In this document: in pieces, positions 7,925 through 16,889 of the stretch
How the letters are laid out: every line of letters begins with the position of its first letter
Position numbering within the stretch: position 1 is the first letter of the stretch
Source: Elusimicrobiota bacterium
GTDB taxonomy: Bacteria > Elusimicrobiota > Elusimicrobia > FEN-1173
Assembly: GCA_016706425.1 (NCBI GenBank)
Contig: JADJJR010000001.1
Location: forward strand, 1,612,001-1,676,000
Direction: 5' to 3'
Length of the DNA: 64,000 bases
Notes under the pieces: model-generated
Database searches by the model: none
What the model saw: the letters and a program-made list of their open reading frames with translations, nothing else
What the model was told of the DNA's origin: nothing
Program-made: the position numbers and the translations under genes

Positions 7925-10161
7925 GTTCCCGCCTCTCTTGATTTCTTAAACGACCACCCCGCCGCCACTCCAACGATGAACAACACAATCGCCGCGGCGC
8001 CCAGGGCAAAAACCGTGTCACCCGGGACCCGCATCCACCGGACGAATTTCAGGACCGGCGACTGCAAGAACTCGGCGCTTCGCGCGGACCAATAACCGTT
8101 GCGCACCGACTCCCACGTCTGGGCCAGACCCACCGGCAGAAGGCTCAGGAGGCACATCATCAGGAGTCCGACGTTCATGCCCCAGAACCCGGTCTGGAGC
8201 AGTCCCTCGCGCCATTCGCCTTGGGGCTTGTATACCCGCAGGCAAAAAAGCATCAAGCCGATCCCCAGCATGCCGTATACCCCGAACAGCGCCGCGTGAC
8301 CGTGCAAAGGCGTGGTGTTGAGTCCCTGCATGTAATACAGCGCGATCGGCGGGTTAATCAGGAACCCGAACAATCCCGCTCCAACCAGATTCCAGAAACC
8401 CACAGCCAGGAAGAAATAGATGGGCCATTTGTATTTGGCCGCCCACGGCGCCACGTGACCGATGCGCCAGTTCTCCCAGGCCTCGAAACCCACCAGCACC
8501 AGAGGGACGATTTCCAAGGCGCTGAAAACCGCGCCCAAAGCGAGGGCGATGGTCGGCGTGCCGGCGAAATAGAGATGGTGCAGGGTCCCGATGACGCCGC
8601 CCGTCAGGTAGATCGTCGCCGTAAACAGCGCCGCCCAAGCCGCCGCGCGGGGGTTCACCAGCCCCAATTGCGCGAAGAGGAAGGCGATGACCGCCACGGC
8701 GAAGACCTCGAAGAAACCTTCGACCCAAAGATGGACCACCCACCAACGCCAATACTCGACGATGGACAAGGGCGTGTGCTGCCCCCACATAAACCCCGCG
8801 CCGTAAAAGAGCGCGATGGCCGCCGTGGAGAAGACGAACAGGCCGAGGAGCGGTCTCTTCTCGTCGGTTCGCCGCAGGGCCGGAAGGACGGACCGGACCA
8901 CCAGGAACAGCCACAGGAGCAATCCCCCGAAGAGCGCCGCTTGCCAGACTCGGCCAAGGTCCACATATTCATACCCCTGGTGTCCCCACAGGAACGAAGC
9001 TTTGGCGCTGGAGAACTTGTGGAACACGCTCGCCCATTCACCGGCCAGTGATCCCACCACCACCAGAACGAGCGCTCCCAAGAGAGCCCACACGCCGATG
9101 GCCTGCCCTTTCGGCTCGCCACCGCCCACCACCGGCCCGATGAAAAGACCCGAGGCCAACCAGGCCGTGGCGATCCAGAAGAGGCCCAACTGAACGTGCC
9201 AAGTCCTCGTCACGACGTAGGGCAACCACTTGTCCAGGGGGAATCCGTAGAAACCGTTCCCTTCCACGCCGTAGTGGGCCGTGACGACTCCCACCCCGAT
9301 CTGCGCCAACAGCAACCCCGCCACAACCAAGAAATAGGGAAGGGTTGCTTTTTGGGACGGAGTCGGCGAGAAACGAGCGAGCGGATCCTCTTTCGAGACC
9401 GTGTGGACGTCATGACCCTGCCCGTATTTCCCTGCGTAGAACCACACCAATAGGCCGATTCCCGCCAACAAGAGGATGACGCTGGCCACCGAGGAAACCA
9501 GGATGGCGGGCGTCGGTTGGTTTCCGATCAGGGGTTCGTGGGGCCAATTATTGGTGTAGCTGTGCCCGGTCCCGGGCCGGACAGCGGCCGTGGCCCATGC
9601 CGTCCAAAAAATGAATGCCGAAAGTTCCCTCAGCTTGACCGGATCCGTCAGCGCACCGGCGGGAATGGCGTATTCCGTTCGACCCGACGAGAAAACGTCG
9701 GAGAGGTGGGTGCGCACGGCGTCCGCGGCAAGGGCACGGACCGGCGAAACGGTCAACGTCTTCGAAACCGAATTGTAATCGTTCCGGCGATAAAGCTCGG
9801 TCAGCCGGGCCTGCAGCGCCGCGCGCTTCTCGAGGTGCAATCCCTCGAAGTTCGCCGCGCCTTCCGCTTTCGCCCATTCGTCCAAGACGGCGACCAGTTC
9901 GCGGTGCAGCCAATCCGCCGACCAGTCAGGGGCGACGTAGCTGCCGTGACCCCAAATGGACCCCGTCTCCATCCCGCCAAGGGACTGCCACACATTTTGA
10001 CCCCGCGCGATCTCGCCGGAGGCGATCACCGTCGACCCGTCCGTGCTGAGGACCGTCTCGGGGATCGGGGGCGCTTTTTGATAAATCTCGTAACCGACCC
10101 AGCCCAACACGCCGAACGAAATCCCCGTCACGGCGACGAAGGCGATCCACAATTTCTTCAT
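7921..10161 (-). CDS. norB: Quinol-dependent nitric oxide reductase (qNOR)
   Basis: 746 aa from ATG 10161 (MKKLWIAF), preceded by AAGGAGAAAG. It has an N-terminal extension with one helix and a large periplasmic cytochrome-c-like fold lacking a CxxCH haem site, as in quinol-oxidising single-subunit NORs, followed by about 12-13 transmembrane helices. Catalytic-subunit signatures: HVQLGLFWI, the Glu-bearing HLWVEGFFEVFA, the double His of GTLHHLYFAGTP, and LHGHAALFGVYGML (haem ligand helix). It reduces 2 NO to N2O with quinol electrons in the cytoplasmic membrane. With no other denitrification gene nearby, detoxification is more likely than respiration. Confidence 0.93.
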   Translation of the reverse strand: MKKLWIAFVAVTGISFGVLGWVGYEIYQKAPPIPETVLSTDGSTVIASGEIARGQNVWQSLGGMETGSIWGHGSYVAPDWSADWLHRELVAVLDEWAKAEGAANFEGLHLEKRAALQARLTELYRRNDYNSVSKTLTVSPVRALAADAVRTHLSDVFSSGRTEYAIPAGALTDPVKLRELSAFIFWTAWATAAVRPGTGHSYTNNWPHEPLIGNQPTPAILVSSVASVILLLAGIGLLVWFYAGKYGQGHDVHTVSKEDPLARFSPTPSQKATLPYFLVVAGLLLAQIGVGVVTAHYGVEGNGFYGFPLDKWLPYVVTRTWHVQLGLFWIATAWLASGLFIGPVVGGGEPKGQAIGVWALLGALVLVVVGSLAGEWASVFHKFSSAKASFLWGHQGYEYVDLGRVWQAALFGGLLLWLFLVVRSVLPALRRTDEKRPLLGLFVFSTAAIALFYGAGFMWGQHTPLSIVEYWRWWVVHLWVEGFFEVFAVAVIAFLFAQLGLVNPRAAAWAALFTATIYLTGGVIGTLHHLYFAGTPTIALALGAVFSALEIVPLVLVGFEAWENWRIGHVAPWAAKYKWPIYFFLAVGFWNLVGAGLFGFLINPPIALYYMQGLNTTPLHGHAALFGVYGMLGIGLMLFCLRVYKPQGEWREGLLQTGFWGMNVGLLMMCLLSLLPVGLAQTWESVRNGYWSARSAEFLQSPVLKFVRWMRVPGDTVFALGAAAIVLFIVGVAAGWSFKKSREAGT

Positions 10162-10189
10162 TTTCTTTCTCCTTGATCCGAGAGGTCTT

Positions 10190-10202
10190 GACATCTGTAA
10201 CC
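10190..10202. promoter_or_regulatory. Motif shared with the rrf2 promoter region
   Basis: GACATCTGTAACC (minus strand GGTTACAGATGTC) upstream of norB matches GGATACAGATGTC at 12550-12562 beside the rrf2 promoter in 12 of 13 positions. A TATAGAAT-like element lies some 25-35 bases further upstream of it. Candidate Rrf2 binding site; not proven. Confidence 0.35.
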
Positions 10203-10383
10203 AGGCCGATGAAAATCTGATTCTATACTCTCCGAAGGACGTCCGGCGCCTGATTCCGCTCCTCCGGCGCCAGAGGGAGAGGCGAAAACAACCCGACCCG
10301 CCAACTCGCAACCCCGGCGTCCGGGAACGCAAAGGCCCTTGAGCTTCAGGCAATTACCCGAGGCCGCATCAATGTGAGGGCAT

Positions 10384-11088
10384 TCAAAGGACACCTGCTT
10401 TGGCCTCCGCCATTCCATCCAACATCGTATTCAACAGGTCCTTTGTGCGGTCGAAAGTCGCGGCCGCGCGCATCGCGGCGGGAGCCTGGACGAAAGGCCC
10501 CGGCGCCATGCCGTCCACGAGCGCCAGCCACCCATCGATGTCCGACGGGCGGACTTCCCAATGGAACTGCAGCCCGACCGCTCTTCCCTCGTTCAATGAA
10601 AATCCCTGGTTCAGACAGGCGGAGCTTGATACTACGCGTTGGGCCCCGTCCGGTATCGCGAAGGTATCCCCGTGCCAATGGAAAGCGGGAACGATCTCAG
10701 GGAACCTAAAGAATGGGCTTGACTGAAGAGCCTCCCGAGTCATCGAAACGGGAAACCAGCCGATTTCCCGCTGAAGGTTACGCGTCACCCGCGCTCCCAG
10801 GGCTTTCGCCATCAACTGGGCGCCCAGGCATATCCCCAGGGTCCGGACCCCTTTCGCCAACGAAAGCCGAATGAACCTCGTTTCCTCCTCCAACCAGGGG
10901 TATTTGTCTTCCTCATAAACATTCATGGGTCCGCCCATGACGACAAGCCATTCCAGATCCCGGAGGTCCGGCAATAAATCCCCGCGAAAAAGGCGGACTT
11001 CCCTCAACGTGTGCCCCCGCCGCTCCGCCCATTCGGCGATCAACCCCGGCCCTTCATGAGGGACATGCATCAGGCAATGAATATTCAA
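10384..11088 (-). CDS. Type 1 glutamine amidotransferase domain protein
   Basis: 234 aa. Class I GATase triad visible: Cys87 in GICLGAQLMA, His176 and Glu178 in GLQFHWEVR; also VVMGGPMNVYEE near residue 50. The stand-alone domain resembles GMP synthase-type amidotransferases of unassigned function (YfeJ/GuaA-like). It could hydrolyse glutamine or a gamma-glutamyl compound. It lies between ygbA and norB in the NO operon, with a 220-base gap before norB, so it is probably co-regulated; its link to NO stress is unknown. Confidence 0.8.
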   Translation of the reverse strand: MNIHCLMHVPHEGPGLIAEWAERRGHTLREVRLFRGDLLPDLRDLEWLVVMGGPMNVYEEDKYPWLEEETRFIRLSLAKGVRTLGICLGAQLMAKALGARVTRNLQREIGWFPVSMTREALQSSPFFRFPEIVPAFHWHGDTFAIPDGAQRVVSSSACLNQGFSLNEGRAVGLQFHWEVRPSDIDGWLALVDGMAPGPFVQAPAAMRAAATFDRTKDLLNTMLDGMAEAKAGVL

Positions 11089-11155
11089 CTGTTCGCCTCA
11101 CTCAAATTATAAATGGTAATGGAAAGGACCCGCGGGATAGGGGGCAACGCGCGAT

Positions 11156-11485
11156 TCAGGCGCTCCGCCCAAGGCGCGGGGACGCTTTCTTAAACGACCG
11201 GGCGACATGAACCAACGCGCGCCAGGGATGATGCCACGGCATCCGAGGTCCCGCGTAGCGCATGGCTTCCCGGATGCGATCCCGCATGTCCGGTTTATAA
11301 CAATGGACCGAGCAATCGGCGCAAACGGGTTTCCCCTCGCCGAAAGGACAGCGGTCCAGCCTCGCGTGGGCGTAAGCCAGCAACTCTCCACACGAGGGAC
11401 AAAGCTCCTCAGAGCCGTGTCGCCCGGAGCAAAACAGGCGCACCATGGCGCCAACGGTCTCTTTTTCTCTCCAAAGGATACTCAT
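11156..11485 (-). CDS. ygbA: YgbA family (nitrous oxide-stimulated promoter) protein
   Basis: 109 aa from ATG 11485 (MSILWREKETVGAMVRLFC). It matches the YgbA family pattern: TVGAMVRLFC, CPSCGELLAYAHARLDRCPFG, KPVCADCSVHCYKPDMR, MRYAGPRMPWHHPW. Multiple CxxC pairs suggest metal or Fe-S binding. In enterobacteria ygbA is induced by NO under NsrR and supports recovery from nitrosative stress. Its position between hemerythrin and norB fits that role well. An upstream in-frame extension overlaps the hemerythrin gene and lacks a good ribosome site. Confidence 0.85.
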   Translation of the reverse strand: MSILWREKETVGAMVRLFCSGRHGSEELCPSCGELLAYAHARLDRCPFGEGKPVCADCSVHCYKPDMRDRIREAMRYAGPRMPWHHPWRALVHVARSFKKASPRLGRSA

Positions 11486-11529
11486 CCTTTCCCCCGCCTT
11501 ATAGAATTTTGTGACAGGCCCGGCGAAAG

Positions 11530-12114
11530 TCAGTGGCCGCAGCCGCCGAAACAACCCGGCGACTGAGCGGAACGCCCGGAAACCTCGGCGGGATATCGTA
11601 GACCCATCTCCTCGGCCACTTTCTCGTATTTCTGACGCGCTCCCGCGTCATCCTTCTCCGTTTCCTCAAACAAACCCAAGAGGGAATTTCTCTCTTCATC
11701 GTTCATGGATTGGTCCGCCATGGGGAACAGGATTCCATCCTCTTTCCGGATGTGCCCGCGAAGCAAGAGCGAAAAGGAACGGGAGGCATCGATGAACTTC
11801 GACGGTTCGCCGGACTCCAGGGAGGCGGCCATCGCGCGAACTAAGGCCCTGCCTTGTTCATGCTCGGCGAGCATGACGGCGATGGGCCCGGCATGTTCCG
11901 GCCAGCCCTTGTCTTTGACGAGGAATGGAAATAGGAAGGTCTCCTCCTTGGCGTGGTGGCGTTTATCCGCGTATTCCCGAAGGAAATCTATCGCGAGGAC
12001 AGCGTCGCCGTCGATGGAATTCGTTTTTTCGGCCCGTTCGGTCAACCCGTCCAAAGCGCCCAAAACCTTTTCGATCACGCGATGCTCGGACGACAACACG
12101 TCGGTCGGTTTCAT
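11530..12114 (-). CDS. Hemerythrin-like protein with Cys-rich tail
   Basis: Start taken at ATG 12114 (MKPTDVLSSEHRVIEKVLGAL). Four-helix bundle with the di-iron ligand pattern: H in SSEHRVIE, HH..E in DKRHHAKEETFLF, HE in LAEHEQGRAL and H..ED in HIRKEDGILFP. The C-terminus ends in CFGGCGH, an extra metal-type motif. Bacterial hemerythrins bind O2 or NO, or act in Fe-S repair (RIC/YtfE-like). Adjacent to the Rrf2 gene (13-base gap) and ygbA, so a nitrosative-stress role is likely. A relative lies at 21999-22550. Confidence 0.85.
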   Translation of the reverse strand: MKPTDVLSSEHRVIEKVLGALDGLTERAEKTNSIDGDAVLAIDFLREYADKRHHAKEETFLFPFLVKDKGWPEHAGPIAVMLAEHEQGRALVRAMAASLESGEPSKFIDASRSFSLLLRGHIRKEDGILFPMADQSMNDEERNSLLGLFEETEKDDAGARQKYEKVAEEMGLRYPAEVSGRSAQSPGCFGGCGH

Positions 12115-12127
12115 CAATTTCCCCCTT

Positions 12128-12532
12128 TCATATCCGGCCGAGGGCGACATCCGCCAAGGTCGTTTGCGACAAAAATCGATCGAAGGCCCTCCGGACCGGC
12201 CGCCATCGACATTGAATCCGGCACGACGCGTTGTCGGGGCAAGGCCGATCCCTGAACAAACATTCGGACGGTCCGGGAAAACGTTCCACCGGACCCAAAA
12301 GGTCCCGGAGAGTGATCCTTTCGGGGCTCCCGCCCAGACGGAACCCGCCCCCCTTGCCTTTTTTCGATTCCAAAACGCCCCGACGGCTCAACGCCTGGAG
12401 AATCTTCGACAAATACAGGGGGCGCGCACCGATAATCTGGGAGATTTTATCCGCGCCCGCATGGCTTCCCTTCGGGAGGCCTCGCAAAATGAGGCAGGCG
12501 CGGACGGCGTCGCGGGCGGTTTTTGAAAGCAT
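12128..12532 (-). CDS. Rrf2 family Fe-S transcriptional regulator (NsrR-like)
   Basis: 134 aa: N-terminal winged helix (ARDAVRACLILRGL, ISQIIGARPLYLSKILQALSRRGVLES, KGKGGGFRLGG) and a cysteine cluster C91-x6-C98-x5-C104-x3-C108 where NsrR and IscR bind their cluster. The gene heads an operon with hemerythrin, ygbA and NO reductase, which is the classical NsrR regulon content, so NO sensing is the best guess. The promoter in front contains a dyad that could be an autoregulatory operator. Confidence 0.88.
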   Translation of the reverse strand: MLSKTARDAVRACLILRGLPKGSHAGADKISQIIGARPLYLSKILQALSRRGVLESKKGKGGGFRLGGSPERITLRDLLGPVERFPGPSECLFRDRPCPDNASCRIQCRWRPVRRAFDRFLSQTTLADVALGRI

Positions 12533-12558
12533 ACTCTCCCCACATAATCGGATACAGA

Positions 12559-12592
12559 TGTCCTATTATATACGGGACAACTATTTTGTCAA
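12559..12592 (-). promoter_or_regulatory. Promoter of the rrf2 stress operon with overlapping operator dyad
   Basis: Minus strand: TTGACA (12592-12587), 16-bp spacer, TATAAT (12570-12565), both perfect consensus. TGTCC-N11-GGACA (12559-12579) is a perfect 5-bp inverted repeat straddling the -10 box, well placed for repression. GGATACAGATGTC (12550-12562), shared with the norB upstream region, abuts it. Confidence 0.7.
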
Positions 12593-12673
12593 GCGAACCG
12601 GCTCGTTCAACCTCGCGCCGAGAAGATTTTTTACAAGGGGAGATCGTCTCCATGCTATCCCATCGGCGGCCCC

Positions 12674-13804
12674 ATGAAATTCGTTGACGAATACCGCGAC
12701 CCGGCACTGGTCCATCAACTGGCGGATCGGATCGGACGGGAAGCGCGCCCCGGCCGCTCCTACCGGTTCATGGAATTCTGTGGAGGGCACACCCACACGA
12801 TCCATCGGTTTGGGTTGTCGGAACTGCTCCCCCCCTCCATCAAGCTCGTCCACGGTCCGGGATGTCCCGTGTGCGTCCTCCCCGCCGGGCGGATCCAGGC
12901 GGCCGTCCGTCTGGCCGTGGGAGAAAGGGTCGTCGTCTGTTCCTACGGCGATGTCCTTCGGGCTCCCGCCGCCGACGGGGAGAGCCTTCTTTCGGCCCGG
13001 GCTCGCGGGGCGGACGCGCGGGTCATCTACGCCGCCGCCGACGCGATGGCGATGGCCGCGCGCGAGCCGTCCCGCCCTTTCGTCTTTTTCGCCGCCGGGT
13101 TCGAGACGACCGTCCCCGCCACGGCGTGGGTCCTTTTGGAGGCCCGCCGCCGGGGCCTCGCCAACTTCTCCGTCTACTGCAACCACGTCCTGACCCCTCC
13201 GGCCCTCCACAACATCCTGGACAGCCCCGCCGTCCGCGCCCACGGCGGACGGCCTTCCCTGGACGGTTTCATCGGTCCTTCCCACGTGAGCGCCATCATC
13301 GGCACCCGGCCCTATGATTATTTCGCCCGGGAATTCCAAAAACCCGTCGTTGTCGCCGGGTTCGAGCCGGTGGATGTGATGACCTCCGTCCTGTGGCTCG
13401 TCCGGCAAATCAACGAGGGCCGTTATGAAGTGGAGAACGAATACTCCCGCGCCGTCGTCCGCGACGGGAACCTTCCCGCTCAGCGGATGGCGGCGGAAGT
13501 CTTCGAACTGAGGAAGATTTTTGAGTGGCGGGGACTTGGGCCCGTCCCCTACGGCGGCCTCCGTATTCGGCGGGCCTTCCGGGAATGGGACGCGGAGGCC
13601 CGTTTTGACCTTGCCGCGCCGGCCGTACCGGAACCGCCGGGGTGTCTGTGCGGGGCTATCCTGCGCGGGATGGGCGAACCCCTGGAATGCCCCCTGTTCG
13701 GAACCGCCTGCACGCCGGAACGGCCCGTCGGGTCCTGCATGGTTTCCTCGGAAGGCGCTTGCGCCGCTCTTTATCGACACAGTCCCCGGAGGCCGGTCCG
13801 GTGA
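12674..13804 (+). CDS. hypD: Hydrogenase maturation protein HypD
   Basis: 376 aa with HypD hallmarks: MEFCGGHTHTIHRFGL (residues ~33-48), VHGPGCPVCVLP, FFAAGFETTVPATA, YCNHVLTPPAL and a C-terminal [4Fe-4S] cysteine region (GCLCGAILRG ... ECPLFGTAC ... GSCMVSSEGAC). With HypC it builds the Fe(CN)2CO unit of [NiFe] hydrogenases. The stop overlaps the GTG start of hypX. No hypA, B, C, E or F and no hydrogenase subunit is in the window, so it may supplement a hyp set elsewhere or be a stranded fragment of an operon. Confidence 0.93.
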   Translation: MKFVDEYRDPALVHQLADRIGREARPGRSYRFMEFCGGHTHTIHRFGLSELLPPSIKLVHGPGCPVCVLPAGRIQAAVRLAVGERVVVCSYGDVLRAPAADGESLLSARARGADARVIYAAADAMAMAAREPSRPFVFFAAGFETTVPATAWVLLEARRRGLANFSVYCNHVLTPPALHNILDSPAVRAHGGRPSLDGFIGPSHVSAIIGTRPYDYFAREFQKPVVVAGFEPVDVMTSVLWLVRQINEGRYEVENEYSRAVVRDGNLPAQRMAAEVFELRKIFEWRGLGPVPYGGLRIRRAFREWDAEARFDLAAPAVPEPPGCLCGAILRGMGEPLECPLFGTACTPERPVGSCMVSSEGACAALYRHSPRRPVR

Positions 13805-15511
13805 AAATCCTGCTCCTCTGCCACTCCTTCAACAGCCTCGCCCAGCGGCTCCACGTGGAACTCCGAGAACGCGGCCACGAGGCCACCGTGGAATTTGACG
13901 TTTCGGACGCCGTCACCGAGGAAGCCGTCCGTCTATTCCGCCCGGACGTCGTTTTGGCGCCATTCCTCAAACGCGCGATCCCGGAAAGCGTCTGGAGGGG
14001 CCTCCCATGCCTCGTCGTCCACCCGGGGATTATCGGCGACCGGGGTCCCTCGGCTCTGGACTGGGCCGTCCTCCGTGGAGAGGGGGAATGGGGCGCGACA
14101 GTGCTCCAGGCGAACGGAGTCTTTGACGGGGGAGACGTGTGGGCGGAAAAATGTTTCAAAATGAGGGAGGCGACGAAGGGAAGCCTCTACCGCCGCGAAG
14201 TCGCCGAGGCCGCCGTCGCGGCCGTCCTGGAAGCGTTGGATAAATTCGCCGACGGGGCGCGGCCCGCACCCCTGGACTATTCCCGGCCCGGCGTTCATGG
14301 CCGACCACTTCCTCCCTGTCGATCCGCCGACCGCGCCGTGGACTGGCGGCGCCACGGGGTCGAGGAAGTTCTCCGTCGCGTCCGCGCATCGGACGGGATT
14401 CCCGGCGCTCCGGGGAATTTGGCTGGCATCTCGTTGCGCCTTTTCGACGCGCACCCGGCAACCGGAAGCCCCCGTCGAGTCCTGAAGCCCGACGACGCCG
14501 GGAAAATCCTAGCCCGGCGGCTCGGCGCGGTCCTGGTCGGCGCCGCGGATGGCGCCGTTTGGATCGGCAGACTACGGCCGGAACCCGACGGAAGCGGACC
14601 GCCCCCCTTGAAACTCCCTGCCGTCCGAGTCCTCGGAGTTGCGGTCCTGGCGGGGGTTCCGACGGCCGGCCCGGAAGAGGGCCTGCCGGACATGTCCTAC
14701 GAGGAACGGAGTCGGGTGGATCCGTTTCCCCTTTTACAACGGGGCCATGGGGACGGCGGATTGCCGGCGGCTCCGGGGACTCCTCCGCCGGGCGAAAAAG
14801 GGCCCGGCGAAGGTCCTGGTCCTGGCGGGAGGCCCCGATTATTGGAGCAACGGGATCGACCTTGCCCGGATCGAAGCGGCCGAGAGCCCGGCGGAGGAAT
14901 CCCTGCGGAACATCATCGCCATGGACGACCTCGCTTTGGAAATCTTGACGACGACGGACCAACTCGTCGTGTCGGCCTTGGGCGGTGACGCGGGCGCGGG
15001 AGGGGCCTTCCTGGCCTTGGCGGCGGACCTGGTTTGGATGAGAACGGGGGCGATCATCAACCCCCATTACGCCGCCATGGGAAACCTTTTCGGCTCTGAA
15101 TACTGGACGTACACCCTGCCGAGGCGAGTGGGGAGCGAGCGGGCCGGCGAACTGGCATCGGTCCTGTGGCCCGTGGGAAGCGCGCAGGCGAGGCGATGGG
15201 GACTGGCGGACGATGCCTTCGGCGGAAACGTCGAGGATTTCTTTGCGGAGGCGCATCGGCGCGCGTTGGACTTGGCGAAGGACCCGGTGCTGGTCCGCCT
15301 GATCGACGAGAAACGCGTCCGCCGCGCGGCGGAGGAAGCCGCCAAGCCCCTTGCGGAATACCGCCGGGAGGAACTCGACCGGATGCGGATGAACTTCTTC
15401 GGCTTCGACCCCAGTTACCACGTCGCGCGCTACAACTTCATTCGAAAAATCCCCAAGTCCAGGACGCCTTCCCACTTGGCCGTCCATCGGAGGATCCTCA
15501 GGGGGGTGTGA
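13801..15511 (+). pseudogene. hypX: HypX (HoxX) hydrogenase maturation factor, frameshifted
   Basis: GTG start overlaps the hypD stop. The first part (to ~14710) is a formyltransferase-like domain (ILLLCHSFNSLAQRL, VVHPGIIGDRGPSALDWA). The second, from ~14711 in another frame, is the enoyl-CoA hydratase-like domain (GWIRFPFYNGAMGT, VLAGGPDYWSNGIDL, GAGGAFLALAADLVWMR, NPHYAAMGNLFGSEYWTYTL). Together they make full-length HypX, which generates CO for [NiFe] hydrogenase from formyl-CoA in aerobic bacteria. One extra base near 14707-14710 (after YEER) breaks the frame. It could be a real mutation or a sequencing error; if real, the product is split between its two catalytic domains. Confidence 0.85.
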
Positions 15512-15519
15512 ATGGCGTG

Positions 15520-15778
15520 GCCGTATGTCGATCCGGTAAGGCGCGGGACAAGCGCTCCTTCCCCGGTGTCAACGGCCAGGATCTGGCTGGTCGCCTTTGG
15601 GCTCTGGTGCCTACGCTCGGCTGCCCGCAGCGGGGCGCACGGCGCCCAAATCCTGTTCAGCCTTCACGTCCGCAATGATAATCGGGAAGGCACGCTGCCC
15701 TTGGTGTCGCTCAAAGCCATCTGCGGCCCCGGCGATGATGGGTCGCCCACCATCTGCGTCATGCGGTTATGTTCTTAA
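15520..15778 (+). pseudogene. Decayed, N-terminally truncated copy of a DUF6573 gene
   Basis: The last ~38 residues in one frame (FSLHVRNDNREGTLPLVSLKA then ICGPGDDGSPTICVMRLCS) match the C-terminus of the intact DUF6573 protein at 15775-16179. Just upstream, a second frame reads VNGQDLAGRLWALV, matching GQDLHGRLWDLL. So this is a frame-broken 3' remnant, facing the intact copy and ending in the same palindrome. Confidence 0.7.
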
Positions 15779-15786
15779 GAACATAA
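15767..15786. repeat. 20-bp perfect palindrome between convergent genes
   Basis: TTATGTTCTTAAGAACATAA. It encodes the last residues (LCS and stop) of both the plus-strand remnant and the minus-strand DUF6573 gene. Could act as a bidirectional terminator stem, or mark the junction of an inverted duplication. Confidence 0.7.
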
Positions 15787-16179
15787 AAGCAGGACGGTAA
15801 TGACCGGCTCCGCATCATCGCCGGGGCCGCAGATGGCCTTGAGCGTGACGAGCGGGGGCATGCCTGCCCGGTTATCATTGCGGACGTGGAGATGAAACCT
15901 GAGGTAATCCCCGGTGGCGGAACTGCGGATGGCGTGGCGGAGCATGAACAACAGATCCCAAAGCCGCCCATGAAGATCCTGCCCCCACACTCCTTGCGGA
16001 ACCTCGACATACCGATCCCACACTGCCCGAGTAAGAGCAATGGGGAAGCGGAACCGAAGCTCCTTGTACTCCGACGAATCAGACACGTCAACCAAGAACC
16101 CATCCTCAATGGCCTGGGCGCGAGTATAAACGCTGATGACCGGCGCGTCACTGAACAATCCCTGCTTTTGCGTGTGCAT
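15775..16179 (-). CDS. DUF6573 family protein
   Basis: 134 aa from ATG 16179 (MHTQKQGLFSDAPVISVYTR) with AAGGAGG eight bases upstream; longer in-frame starts lack this. Family features: VYTRAQAIEDGFLVDVS, FRFPIALTRAVWDRYV, GQDLHGRLWDLLFMLRHAI, LHVRNDNRAGMPPLVTLKA, ICGPGDDAEPVITVLL. DUF6573 proteins are typical of plasmids and integrative elements; function unknown. Supports the mobile nature of the region. Confidence 0.75.
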   Translation of the reverse strand: MHTQKQGLFSDAPVISVYTRAQAIEDGFLVDVSDSSEYKELRFRFPIALTRAVWDRYVEVPQGVWGQDLHGRLWDLLFMLRHAIRSSATGDYLRFHLHVRNDNRAGMPPLVTLKAICGPGDDAEPVITVLLLCS

Positions 16180-16717
16180 GTGTTTCCTCCTTAAGCCGCT
16201 TTCCGCGGTGTTTGGGAGAAAAGGAACAACGAGCCTGGGAGGTCCGTCACGCCGGGAGGGGTTGGATCGAAGGAAGGGGACGGGCCTCACCTTAGGCCCC
16301 GCACCATCGAGCCCCGGCGCGAAGTGGAGCGAAGCGACCGTAGAGGGTCCGGCCAGGAATAAATGGCCGAAGGCCGTTTCTTTTATGCCTGGGCCGGAGC
16401 CCTTGACGTGACCACCTCAGGCCGTTGTTAAACTGAAAAGACACAGGACGGAAAGCGCAAAATCTTGGATCGGCCGGGCTACCGGCCGTCCGCTCCGGGA
16501 AGGTTCCCCCCCGGAAAGGATTCCCACATATCGGGAACACGGCCATGACTCCGGCCGTGGAACCCTTAAAGGTCGTGGCTGATTGTGCCGAGCGGCCCAA
16601 TCTCATTGAGCGGTGATTTCTGCCGCTCAATGGGACGCGAGACCCAATCCGAGAGACGGGAATTTTTCCGTCCTGGCGGACGGCGAAGGCCGGGAGCCGA
16701 CGGAAAAACCGCAGTAT
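16180..16717. other. Non-coding stretch with hairpins
   Basis: No convincing gene. Contains several self-complementary blocks, for example TTGAGCGG-N9-CCGCTCAA (16605-16629), GGCCGAAGGCC and GGCCGGGCTACCGGCC. Upstream of the DUF6573 gene it may hold that gene's promoter. Resembles the structured spacer DNA elsewhere in the island. Confidence 0.4.
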
Positions 16718-16839
16718 GCCGCCGCCGAAGGCGGACGACGGCCGAGGCCGGGTGGAACCCCGGGCCTCCTGGCCGTCCTGGCCGAAAACTTGGAGGCGCA
16801 TCCTGCGGCCGGATCGAGGGAACAGCCGCGACCGGTTTT
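16718..16839 (+). repeat. 122-bp direct repeat, copy 1, flanking the RT cassette
   Basis: Near-identical to 18996-19117 (two single-base differences noticed: C/A and G/A, plus C/A in the CGGCC/CGGCA stretch), same orientation. Begins GCCGCCGCCGAAGGCGG and ends GCGACCGGTTTT; flanks diverge at once on both sides. It contains hairpin-forming GGCCGAGGCC and GGCCGTCCTGGCC. The pair brackets the RT gene and its upstream repeats (2.28 kb period). Confidence 0.85.
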
Positions 16840-16889
16840 AGTAAAAAGGCCTTAAATTGGATCGCGGATGGGCGAAGTTGGATTGATTT

